The notes: generated by a model not told the origin, from the letters alone. A stretch of 6,905 bases of DNA from Fimbriiglobus sp043785105 (GCA_043785105.1 JAYVXO010000071.1:1-6905); one strand, 5' to 3'. Numbered from the stretch's first letter, positions 1 through 5,937 are shown. Translations and numbers: made by a program.

Positions 1-90
1 TCAAGCGCGGAGACTTTGGGCTGGCTCATGCCCGCGACTATAGCCACCCTGCGGGACTTCGAGAACCCGACTCACAACACCACTGCGTAA
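1..90 (+). CDS. Possible C-terminal end of an upstream gene (partial)
   Basis: The frame starting at base 1 stays open for 29 codons and ends at a TAA at 88-90. About four fifths of its codons end in G or C, which suits a coding frame in this GC-rich genome. The predicted tail ends in FENPTHNTTA and I do not recognise it. A second frame, from base 3, is open to 161 but has less favourable third positions. Twenty-nine codons are too few to prove coding, so this is tentative and no function is assigned. Confidence 0.3.
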   Translation, partial: SSAETLGWLMPATIATLRDFENPTHNTTA

Positions 91-161
91 CTCCTAAAAG
101 TGTTAAGTTGCGAGTATTGTATAGGTTCAAGCTGGGGTGTTCATAGAATTTCCCGAAAACT

Positions 162-179
162 GGCGAGTTATTTCTCGCC
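162..179. repeat. Short stem-loop upstream of the exported fusion gene
   Basis: GGCGAG (162-167) and CTCGCC (174-179) are perfect complements around a six-base loop TTATTT. It lies 72 bases after the possible upstream stop and 130 bases before the next start. No T-run follows, so it is not a classic intrinsic terminator. I found no convincing promoter hexamers in the rest of 91-309. Confidence 0.35.
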
Positions 180-298
180 TCGCGTGCTTCGTTCGTCTTG
201 CCTGGGAGCTTGTCATAACCTGAACAGTAGCGTTTCCGGCATTTCCGGCTTTTGTGACACTCACTATTCATCTCAGATAGGCCGCTGTTCCCGACTTT

Positions 299-303
299 GG
301 AGA
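299..303 (+). promoter_or_regulatory. Ribosome binding site that sets the start at 310
   Basis: GGAGA lies six bases before the ATG at 310. The open frame runs back to a GTG at 100, but only the ATG at 310 has both a Shine-Dalgarno sequence and a signal peptide directly behind it. This decides the start of the large exported protein. Confidence 0.7.
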
Positions 304-309
304 CTGAAA

Positions 310-2382
310 ATGATGCGATTCGTTGCGATCACTTTGTTGACAACACTGCTCGGAGTGACTGCGTCCGCGCAAGAGTCTCGGGCGAAACCCCCGGCAAAAC
401 TCAAGTTGCCAGAGGGGGTCAGTTTCGACCAACTTGCGGACGAAACGGAAGCGAAGCGGGTTGCGTTGTTGATTGAAAAAACGTACCCCGAGCCGCGTTC
501 CGAAGCCACGAAAATGCTGCTGGCGATTCTGAGTGGGTCGCAGTTGAACGGCAACGACGGCTGGTTCGGTCCGGCGAATAACCGCTACAGCTTCGAGTGG
601 CTTGCGACACGGTGTGGCGTGGATGCGAAAGCCGCGACAATTCCGAAAGACAAGTTCGCCGGCAGCGCCGAATTGTTCGATCGCCTCGATCGTGATGGTG
701 ATGGCAACATCACACCGAGCGATCTCGATTGGTCCGATCGCAGCCCGTATGTGATGCAAGCCGGAATGTTGAACCGCCTCTTCCGGCGCCTGGATGCGAG
801 TGGTGACGGTCGATTGACGCAAGACGAACTCAACAAATTGTTCACCAATCTGGCCAAGGGCCGCGATCACTTCACCGCCGATGATTTCCGGCGTGCGATG
901 ATCCCACGTGGGCCGATGGGCTTCAATCCCGGCGATGCGCCGACAATCCCCATGTTGGTGAAAGGGCTATTCAACAACGAAGTGGGTTCGATGGATGAAG
1001 GCCCGAAGCTCGGCGACGTTGCCCCCGATTTTGTACTCAAAACAGTAGACGGCAAAGAGTCCGTGCAGCTCTCTAAGCTTGTGGGGCCGAAGCCGGTGGT
1101 CTTGGTTCTCGGGAACTTTACCTGTGGGCCGTTTCGCAGCCTGTACCCGGATGTCGAAGCTGTCTTCCGCCGGTTCCAGGACAAAGTCACATTCGTAATG
1201 GTCTACGTTCGGGAAGCGCACCCCACTGACGGCTGGAAGATGGAGGCCAACACGAGGGCAGGGGTGTCCGCGAAACAACCGACGACTTACGACGAACGGG
1301 TTCAAGTCTGTGAGCAATTCCGCAAGCTCATTCAACCGGGTGTCACGTCGACGGTCGATGACATCAATGATTCAGTCGGGAATGCGTACAGCGGAATGCC
1401 GGCGCGGTTGTATGTGATCGACACGAAAGGCAAGGTCGCTTACAAGAGTGGTCGCGGACCGTTCGGGTTCAAACCGGGCGAAATGGAACAGGCCCTCGTC
1501 ATGAACTTGGTCGAAACCGCAACGAAAGAAGCTCCGAAATTGGTTGAGCTTGAAGGGTTGAGCATGATAATGCCGTTTGTGCCGTTATGGGAGAAGGGGG
1601 CACCGGGTTTTGAGAATCGGAAGGACGAAAAGGAAGTCCGCGACCGGCAAAACAAAGAGGGTGAATACCGGCTCACGAACGTCCACAACCCTTACGTGAC
1701 GGTGTTCCTCCCAGCGAAGGAAAAAGCGACGGGTGCGGCCGTGGTCATTGTTCCCGGTGGCGGGCACCGCGAATTGTGGCCCAAGCACGAAGGCGAAAAC
1801 TTAGCTGAGTGGTTACGCGAAAAAGGCGTGGCATCAGTGGTCGTGCGGTACCGCTTGGCACGGGAAAAGGACTCGCCGTATAAGATTGATGTTCACGCGG
1901 TGCAGGACGGCCAACGGGCGTTGCGATTGGTGCGGAGCCGTGCCAAGGAATGGAACATCAATCCAAATCGTGTGGGGATGATGGGCTTCTCGGCTGGGGG
2001 TGAGGTAGTGGCACTGATTTGCCGCAAAGCCGAAAAGGGGACCGAAAACGCGGCTGATCCGATTGACCACGAGAGTGCGATTCCGAGTTTTCAAGCGCTG
2101 GTCTACTCCGGTCCGCAAGGAATTGTCCGGCAGACGATCACCAAAGAAAGTGGTGTCCCGCCGACGTGGATTCTGGTCGGTGACGACGACGGTGCTGCCA
2201 AGTGGTTGGTTCAACACTATCAAGATTTGAAGCAAGCCGGAGTGTCTACGGAGTTGCACGTCTACGCAAAAATCGGCCACGGGTTTGGACTGCGCCCGAG
2301 CAAAACCGACCGGCCCGTGGACGCTTGGCCGATGCGGTTTTACGAGTTCCTGGGAACCCAAGGGATGCTGAAGAACCCGTAA
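310..2382 (+). CDS. Exported EF-hand / deiodinase-like redoxin / alpha-beta hydrolase fusion protein
   Basis: This is a 690-residue protein. Residues 1-20 form a signal peptide with a likely cut after ASA, so it probably acts outside the cytoplasm. Two canonical EF-hand loops follow: D127-D138 (ligands D127, D129, D131, N133, D138) and D162-E173. Residues about 233-400 are a thioredoxin-fold domain resembling iodothyronine deiodinases. It has the active-site segment FTCGPF with C272 where animal enzymes carry selenocysteine (TGT codon at 1123), then EAHPTDGW with H304, and near the end MPARLYVID with a probable cis-proline P364 and GPFGFKP. Residues about 455-685 are an alpha/beta-hydrolase of the esterase/acetyl-xylan-esterase type: oxyanion-hole motif PGGGH (482-486), nucleophile GFSAGG with S561, acid D626 or D627, and H657 in GHGFG. 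The substrates are unknown. The esterase and redoxin calls rest on motifs; actual deiodination is not implied. The dihydrouridine synthase gene begins 43 bases downstream, so co-transcription is possible. Confidence 0.9.
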   Translation: MMRFVAITLLTTLLGVTASAQESRAKPPAKLKLPEGVSFDQLADETEAKRVALLIEKTYPEPRSEATKMLLAILSGSQLNGNDGWFGPANNRYSFEWLATRCGVDAKAATIPKDKFAGSAELFDRLDRDGDGNITPSDLDWSDRSPYVMQAGMLNRLFRRLDASGDGRLTQDELNKLFTNLAKGRDHFTADDFRRAMIPRGPMGFNPGDAPTIPMLVKGLFNNEVGSMDEGPKLGDVAPDFVLKTVDGKESVQLSKLVGPKPVVLVLGNFTCGPFRSLYPDVEAVFRRFQDKVTFVMVYVREAHPTDGWKMEANTRAGVSAKQPTTYDERVQVCEQFRKLIQPGVTSTVDDINDSVGNAYSGMPARLYVIDTKGKVAYKSGRGPFGFKPGEMEQALVMNLVETATKEAPKLVELEGLSMIMPFVPLWEKGAPGFENRKDEKEVRDRQNKEGEYRLTNVHNPYVTVFLPAKEKATGAAVVIVPGGGHRELWPKHEGENLAEWLREKGVASVVVRYRLAREKDSPYKIDVHAVQDGQRALRLVRSRAKEWNINPNRVGMMGFSAGGEVVALICRKAEKGTENAADPIDHESAIPSFQALVYSGPQGIVRQTITKESGVPPTWILVGDDDGAAKWLVQHYQDLKQAGVSTELHVYAKIGHGFGLRPSKTDRPVDAWPMRFYEFLGTQGMLKNP

Positions 2383-2425
2383 TATATTTTTGCCGTTCGA
2401 TTCACCCTATTTGTGACTGCTGTTC

Positions 2426-3472
2426 ATGTTACTTTCGACCGTACCCGCTTTGATTCTTGCACCGATGGAGGGTGTGACCGATGCCCCGATGCGGGCGGTG
2501 CAGGGGGAAGCGGGTGCGTTTACGTTTGCGGTCTCGGAGTTCTTCCGGATCAATCAGTCGATTCCTTACAAAAGCGCGTTCTATCGGCATATTCCTGAAC
2601 TGCGGACATCGGCACGGACTGCCACGGGATTGCCTGTTCAGGTTCAACTTCTCGGCGGTGATTCAGGGCGGATGGCGGCATCGGCAGCAGTGGCCTGTGA
2701 AGCGGGGGCGACGGCGATTGACATCAACTTTGGTTGCCCCGCACCGACGGTGAACCGGCATGATGGCGGCGCGACGTTGCTGAAGTACCCGAAACGAATC
2801 CGCGAGATCGTTTCGGCTGTTCGCTCGGCACTTCCGAAGCATGTCCCGGTTTCGGCGAAGCTGCGATTGGGGTGGGACACCATCGACGCGATTTTTGAAA
2901 ACGCCGAGATGGCTGCGGAAGGGGGTGCGTCCTGGATCACGATCCACGGGCGTACCCGTGCTGCCGGGTACGCGCCGCCGATCTATTGGGCGAACATCGG
3001 CAAAGTCCGAGAGCGGCTCCGTATCCCGGTTGTTGCGAACGGTGACATTTGGAACCTCGAAGGCTTTCGACGCTGTCGGGAAGAGACGGGTTGCCAACAC
3101 TTCATGCTGGGTCGTGGTGCGTTGGCCGACCCGCGATTAGCCAAGCAAGTGGCGGTCGAACTCGGGATCGCTGATGATGAACTCGGTCAGGAATTGAAGC
3201 AGGAAATTGACTGGCCCGCTCAAATGCAATCGCTTGTCGATTGGACGCAGAAGTTGCACATCGCGTCAGCGGAACAAACGATTCGCCGCCTGAAACAATG
3301 GCTGAACATCGCGGCGAAGTTCGGTCGGTTCACGCAATTTGACGCGATCAAGCGCACGCAGAGCCTGGAGGAGATGTTTGCGATCCTGAGTGTTGCAAGA
3401 TACACAGGGGGAGTTGAGTATTCCAATCCGCCTCACCCCCAACCTCTTTCCGAAACGGAGAGGGGAGCATGA
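2426..3472 (+). CDS. dusC: tRNA-dihydrouridine synthase, DusC-like
   Basis: This 348-residue FMN-dependent enzyme reduces a uridine in the tRNA D-loop to dihydrouridine. Its motifs run in the family's order: LAPMEGVTD (11-19), VQLLGG (73-78), NFGCP with N101 and catalytic C104, GGATLL (114-119), KLRLGW with K145 and R147, HGRT with H174 (174-177), VVANGDIW (202-209) and GRGAL (229-233). The GGATLL segment, the ANGDIW-type phosphate-binding segment and the IKQWL-like helical C-terminus (RLKQWLNIAAKF) match what I recall of DusC, which modifies U16, better than DusA or DusB. The subfamily is therefore likely but not certain. An in-frame TGA at 2414-2416 fixes the start at 2426, which has no clear Shine-Dalgarno sequence. 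E. coli DusC is about 315 residues; the extra tail here ends in 13 residues (336-348) encoded by a GC-rich hairpin repeat. Confidence 0.93.
   Translation: MLLSTVPALILAPMEGVTDAPMRAVQGEAGAFTFAVSEFFRINQSIPYKSAFYRHIPELRTSARTATGLPVQVQLLGGDSGRMAASAAVACEAGATAIDINFGCPAPTVNRHDGGATLLKYPKRIREIVSAVRSALPKHVPVSAKLRLGWDTIDAIFENAEMAAEGGASWITIHGRTRAAGYAPPIYWANIGKVRERLRIPVVANGDIWNLEGFRRCREETGCQHFMLGRGALADPRLAKQVAVELGIADDELGQELKQEIDWPAQMQSLVDWTQKLHIASAEQTIRRLKQWLNIAAKFGRFTQFDAIKRTQSLEEMFAILSVARYTGGVEYSNPPHPQPLSETERGA
3431..3468 (+). repeat. Hairpin repeat unit 1 (arm then hairpin), overlapping the dus gene end
   Basis: The arm CCTCACCCCCAA is followed by a 10-pair stem: CCTCTTTCCG (3443-3452), loop AAA, CGGAGAGGGG (3456-3465), with two G-T pairs. 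The unit is read in frame as the last 13 residues of the dihydrouridine synthase, and the TGA stop follows at 3470. Confidence 0.8.
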
Positions 3473-3480
3473 CAGATCTT

Positions 3481-3516
3481 CCTCCCTCCCCGTTTGCGGG
3501 GAGGGCCGGGGTGGGG
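3481..3516 (-). repeat. Hairpin repeat unit 2 (reverse orientation)
   Basis: A perfect nine-pair stem, CCCTCCCCG (3484-3492) with CGGGGAGGG (3497-3505), encloses the loop TTTG and is followed by the arm CCGGGGTGGGG. Read on the minus strand it has the same arm-then-hairpin order as unit 1. Confidence 0.8.
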
Positions 3517-3568
3517 TCGAACCAGCCACACGAAGCGGACACATTCCCGTTACGGGAGGGAGCCATCA

Positions 3569-3601
3569 ACCCCCCTTAATCCTCCCGCACGCGGGGGGAG
3601 A
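3569..3601 (+). repeat. Hairpin repeat unit 3 (forward, diverged)
   Basis: The arm AACCCCCCTTAAT leads into the stem CCTCCCGC (3581-3588) with GCGGGGGG (3591-3598), including one G-T pair. The two-base spacer means the innermost pairs must open. The unit is more diverged from unit 1 than unit 4 is. Confidence 0.65.
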
Positions 3602-3615
3602 GAAGACCGCTGGTT

Positions 3616-3655
3616 CCCCCTTTCCGTTTCGGGGAGGGGGTTAGGGGGTGGGGTT
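3616..3655 (-). repeat. Hairpin repeat unit 4 (reverse orientation)
   Basis: An 11-pair stem, CCCCCTTTCCG (3616-3626) with CGGGGAGGGGG (3630-3640), encloses the loop TTT and includes two G-T pairs. The arm TTAGGGGGTGGGGTT follows. Its reverse complement closely matches unit 1, so units 1 and 4 are inverted copies at the two ends of the cluster. It ends 14 bases past the stop of the convergent protease gene. Confidence 0.8.
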
Positions 3656-3669
3656 GCTGCAACCCATAC

Positions 3670-4803
3670 TCACCGCTTGCCGACAACCGTTGACCAGTCC
3701 CCGATTGTAATGTCCAACGTGCGGGTTTGCTTGCTACGCCACACGGTCATTTGGATTCGTTGATTCACCGGCAGTGCCGAGATCATGTTAATCAGGTGAT
3801 TCTCGTCGCGGATGTCGATGGTGTTGAGTTTCAGAATCACATCGCCGGTTTGAATACCACCTGACCCGGCTGGACCGTCGGCGTGAACACCTTCGACCAT
3901 CGCACCCCACACGCGGTTCAGTCCTAGCCGGAGGGCGGCGGCTGGTTCCAACGTTGGCGCGAGTTGTAGGCCGAGGTAGCCCCGACTCACGACACCTTTC
4001 TCAAGCAACTCCCGACTGACTCGCTTCACCAGATTCGCCGGGATGCTGAACGAAATACCGCTGTTGCTGCCGTTGTTCGTCGCAATTGCCGTGTTGATGC
4101 CGACGACCAGGCCGTTCATGTCCACAAGTGGCCCGCCGCTGTTGCCGGGGTTGATCGGCGCATCGGTTTGCAGAAACTCTTTGATGCGGATCGTCGAACC
4201 TAAGCTGATTTGGCCACGGTCACGCGCCGAAATAATCCCGTGCGTGACGGTTTGATGGAGACCGAACGGACTTCCGAACGCCAGCACCCATTGACCGATT
4301 TTCACGCGGTCACTGTCCGCCAAGTCAAGTGTCGGCAAGTTGTCTGCGGGAAGCTTAAGGATGGCAATGTCGGACTCGGGATCGGTCCACACCCGTTCCG
4401 GTTGCAGGATGCGACCATCGGCCAACGTCACGGTCATCTCGGCTGTCTTCGCACCGCCGACGACGTGGTTGTTCGTGATGACATAACAACCCCGAAAACC
4501 ACTCAGTCGAACGATGACCCCGGACCCCGATTCTTCGACGGGCTTGGATCGACTCGCACCCGCTGACCCTGCCGTTGTTGACGGCTTCAACGCATCCACG
4601 GTCACGACCGAAGGGCCAACTTGGCGAATGACTTGGTCGAACCGCTCAGGTCCAAAGTCAGCAACGGACGACGGCGGGGCGGGCAGGGGACTAGCGGATT
4701 GGGCAATCGCAGAGGGCCGATTTTCCAACACAGCATTGGCGACAAATCCACCCAAGAATCCGCTACTGGCCAGCAGGTACAGACTGAGCATTCGGCGATT
4801 CAT
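3670..4803 (-). CDS. HtrA/DegP-family serine protease with one PDZ domain (DegS-like)
   Basis: This is a 377-residue trypsin-like serine protease of envelope protein quality control. Residues 1-25 hold a positively charged start (MNRR) and a hydrophobic stretch, acting as a signal peptide (possible cuts after ANA or AIA) or a membrane anchor. A Pro/Ser/Ala-rich linker follows. The protease domain spans about 52-265 with the triad H113 (TNNHVV), D145 (DPESDIAIL) and S222 (NPGNSGGPL). A single PDZ domain spans about 275-366, opening with GYLGLQL. One PDZ domain plus an N-terminal anchor matches DegS more than the two-PDZ DegP, but a DegS role in sigma-E signalling cannot be assumed here. The frame runs back to 4980, but that start lies inside a terminator hairpin. 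The ATG at 4803 directly precedes the signal sequence, though it has no strong Shine-Dalgarno. It is convergent with the dus gene. Confidence 0.93.
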   Translation of the reverse strand: MNRRMLSLYLLASSGFLGGFVANAVLENRPSAIAQSASPLPAPPSSVADFGPERFDQVIRQVGPSVVTVDALKPSTTAGSAGASRSKPVEESGSGVIVRLSGFRGCYVITNNHVVGGAKTAEMTVTLADGRILQPERVWTDPESDIAILKLPADNLPTLDLADSDRVKIGQWVLAFGSPFGLHQTVTHGIISARDRGQISLGSTIRIKEFLQTDAPINPGNSGGPLVDMNGLVVGINTAIATNNGSNSGISFSIPANLVKRVSRELLEKGVVSRGYLGLQLAPTLEPAAALRLGLNRVWGAMVEGVHADGPAGSGGIQTGDVILKLNTIDIRDENHLINMISALPVNQRIQMTVWRSKQTRTLDITIGDWSTVVGKR

Positions 4804-4946
4804 GACAGATCTGCCAATCAACGGGGCGAACGGGGAATGACTTGTCGAAAACCGACGTAATTTACTGTACCCGGTGAACGGGACCGAAACTTGAGGCAAA
4901 GCCAAAGTGTTGAAGTTCAATCGTTGAAATGGCATCGTACAAAACG

Positions 4947-4978
4947 AAAAAAGCCCGCAGGTTGCCGAACCTGCGGGC
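4947..4978 (-). terminator. Intrinsic terminator of the DksA-like gene
   Basis: A perfect 11-pair stem, GCCCGCAGGTT (4953-4963) with AACCTGCGGGC (4968-4978), encloses a four-base loop. On the minus strand it is followed by six T's (4947-4952) and then CGTTTT. It begins 23 bases after the TAA of the gene at 5002-5460 and separates that gene from the downstream protease gene, which must have its own promoter within about 4804-4946. Confidence 0.93.
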
Positions 4979-5001
4979 ATGAAAGAAACCGTGCAATCGG
5001 T

Positions 5002-5460
5002 TTACTTGCTCAAGTCGATTTCCAACTCCGAGAGTGAAAAATCACGGTCATCGCTGGAAGCATCGCTGAGTTTGTTCCAATCCGTTACCATGCGATCCTG
5101 GAGCCAGGACGAATCGGTTTCCGATTCGCGTTGGCACTTGATGCACAGCACGCTGTACGGCAACGCATTGAGGCGGGCGACTGGGATTTTCATCTCACAG
5201 CCGGTACACACGCCGTACAACCCTTGTTTGATGCGCCGAAGGGCGACCTCGATTTGGGACAGTTCTTTGGCTTCCAACTCGGCGAGTTGGGAGGCCACTT
5301 CTTCACCGCTTGTTTCAAACGCGGCATCGGCGGCATCGCCGCTGGAGTAGGAATTCTTCTGCGCCAATTCGTCCAGATCGGTTCCCAGTCGTTTCCGCAA
5401 TGAGTTACGACGGGTCAACAGAATTTTTGTGATCCGGAGTAAGGCTTCGCGTCGAGCCAT
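5002..5460 (-). CDS. TraR/DksA-family zinc-finger transcription factor
   Basis: This 152-residue protein belongs to the family that binds the RNA polymerase secondary channel and alters initiation, often with ppGpp. Residues 1-80 look like the two-helix coiled coil. Its tip carries D42-A-A-D45-A-A47, fitting the DxxDxA pattern that DksA needs for activity. The zinc finger is a canonical C-x2-C-x17-C-x2-C: C85, C88, C106 and C109, preceded by GLYGVC. After the finger there is an acidic, serine-rich tail (about 112-152) longer than the short helix of E. coli DksA. The frame extends to 5499, but the ATG at 5460 has a strong ribosome binding site and starts a basic helix. The gene ends at its own terminator. 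The family call is firm; whether it is the main DksA or a paralogue cannot be told. Confidence 0.93.
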   Translation of the reverse strand: MARREALLRITKILLTRRNSLRKRLGTDLDELAQKNSYSSGDAADAAFETSGEEVASQLAELEAKELSQIEVALRRIKQGLYGVCTGCEMKIPVARLNALPYSVLCIKCQRESETDSSWLQDRMVTDWNKLSDASSDDRDFSLSELEIDLSK

Positions 5461-5466
5461 GCTGCA

Positions 5467-5472
5467 CCCCTT
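5467..5472 (-). promoter_or_regulatory. Ribosome binding site of the DksA-like gene
   Basis: On the minus strand AAGGGG lies six bases before the ATG at 5460, following a run of A's. It supports 5460 rather than the in-frame ATG at 5499 as the start. Confidence 0.8.
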
Positions 5473-5482
5473 TTTTATTGTG

Positions 5483-5515
5483 GGAACACTGCCAAGCAAA
5501 AGCTATGAGTGTTCC
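5483..5515 (-). promoter_or_regulatory. Inverted repeat in the leader of the DksA-like gene
   Basis: GGAACACT (5483-5490) and AGTGTTCC (5508-5515) are perfect eight-base complements 17 bases apart. They lie 22-55 bases upstream of the ATG at 5460. The repeat could be a regulator's operator or an mRNA leader hairpin; it leaves the ribosome binding site outside the stem. The role is inferred from position only. Confidence 0.45.
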
Positions 5516-5599
5516 TGGAGTTTGAGAGAGATCAAAGGACAAATCGTCCCAAGTGATTACCGATTCGTCTGCCACAGTATTAGGGCGAAATGCGGCGAA

Positions 5600-5624
5600 C
5601 AGTAAAGTTCGTCGGCATTTACTG
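5600..5624. repeat. Inverted repeat with an overlapping alternative stem
   Basis: CAGTAAA (5600-5606) and TTTACTG (5618-5624) are perfect complements. A second pairing, CGAAC (5596-5600) with GTTCG (5607-5611), overlaps the first and would exclude it. The site is 140-165 bases upstream of the DksA-like start, a plausible place for promoter-proximal regulation, but short repeats like this can occur by chance. Confidence 0.3.
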
Positions 5625-5757
5625 GGAAAAGATTTGAAATTGATTGAGAATTCTTCCCAAATCCGCACCAATGCCTAATCCCAACCAGATGTATCGCAAC
5701 AGCTTAGAGAGAGCGAACCGGAAATTGGGTTCACCTGTTCAAAAAACAGAATTGGGC

Positions 5758-5796
5758 GAAGTGAATATCAAAGTGACTGTTAGCAGGATTCACTTC
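5758..5796. repeat. Nine-base inverted repeat
   Basis: GAAGTGAAT (5758-5766) and ATTCACTTC (5788-5796) are perfect complements separated by 21 bases. The arms lie roughly two helical turns apart, or could form a hairpin with a large loop. No T-run adjoins it. Function unknown. Confidence 0.4.
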
Positions 5797-5899
5797 AGAA
5801 GCCAGCCTCTTCAAGTTTATTAAGCCGTATTGTCTGTAAGTTGTTGCCGGAAAGCGGGTTGCGACAGCGTCGTTGTGCAGCACGGTGCCTAAGTGTCCG

Positions 5900-5937
5900 C
5901 AGGCCAGTCCACTTTCACCGCAAAATGGACTGGCCTG
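5900..5937 (-). terminator. Strong stem-loop just after the DHH phosphoesterase gene
   Basis: CAGGCCAGTCCA (5900-5911) and TGGACTGGCCTG (5926-5937) form a perfect 12-pair stem around 14 bases. It begins eight bases after the TAA at 5946-5948, the usual place for a terminator or a 3' mRNA-protecting hairpin. On the minus strand no T-run follows. On the plus strand the stem is followed by the moderately T-rich TGTTCGTTTTA. It is therefore likely a transcript-end structure but not a textbook intrinsic terminator. Confidence 0.6.

Larger units (their letters stand above)
3431..3655. repeat. Cluster of four REP/BIME-like hairpin repeats in alternating orientation
   Basis: Four related elements each join a C-rich arm (of the type CCTCACCCCCAACC) to a strong GC-rich hairpin. 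Units 1 (3431-3468) and 3 (3569-3601) run arm-then-hairpin. Units 2 (3481-3516) and 4 (3616-3655) run hairpin-then-arm, as reverse complements. A weaker hairpin at 3545-3557 (TCCCG, loop TTA, CGGGA) may be a decayed fifth unit. The cluster fills the gap between two convergent genes, so its hairpins could end transcription from both sides. The alternating layout resembles bacterial interspersed mosaic elements. No transposase is present in the window. Confidence 0.8.

Noticed and set aside
45..75. A tRNA T-arm-like stretch around ACTTCGAGAACCCG.
   Set aside because: The closing G-C pair and stem complementarity of a T-arm are missing on both strands, and no acceptor or anticodon arm fits around it.
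3..161. Open frame from base 3 with a GDFGLAH string resembling the DFG motif of a protein kinase.
   Set aside because: There is no other kinase motif, the third-position GC is lower than in the frame ending at 90, and a DFG motif would not be followed by a stop about 45 residues later in an intact kinase.
100..309. A 70-residue N-terminal extension of the exported fusion protein starting at a GTG.
   Set aside because: It has no ribosome binding site at 100 and an unlikely cysteine/serine-rich composition. It would bury a clear signal peptide, while the ATG at 310 has GGAGA six bases upstream.
1123..1125. Possible selenocysteine at the deiodinase-like active site.
   Set aside because: The codon is TGT (cysteine), not TGA, so no recoding is needed.
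3431..3655. CRISPR array made of the GC-rich repeats.
   Set aside because: The units alternate in orientation, vary in sequence and spacing, and lack uniform direct repeats with unique spacers. No cas gene is nearby.
3390..3763. Several 70-90 residue open frames across the repeat cluster on both strands.
   Set aside because: Their translations are low-complexity products of the hairpin repeats (Gly/Arg/Pro-rich) with no start signals; GC-rich repeats lack stop codons by composition.
4804..4980. A 59-residue N-terminal extension of the HtrA-like protease.
   Set aside because: Its first codon lies on the edge of the intrinsic terminator stem at 4953-4978, and it would place the signal sequence at residue 60.
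5405..5671. An 88-residue minus-strand frame overlapping the start of the DksA-like gene.
   Set aside because: It has no ribosome binding site, crosses the regulatory region with its inverted repeats, and overlaps the well-supported start at 5460 in another frame.
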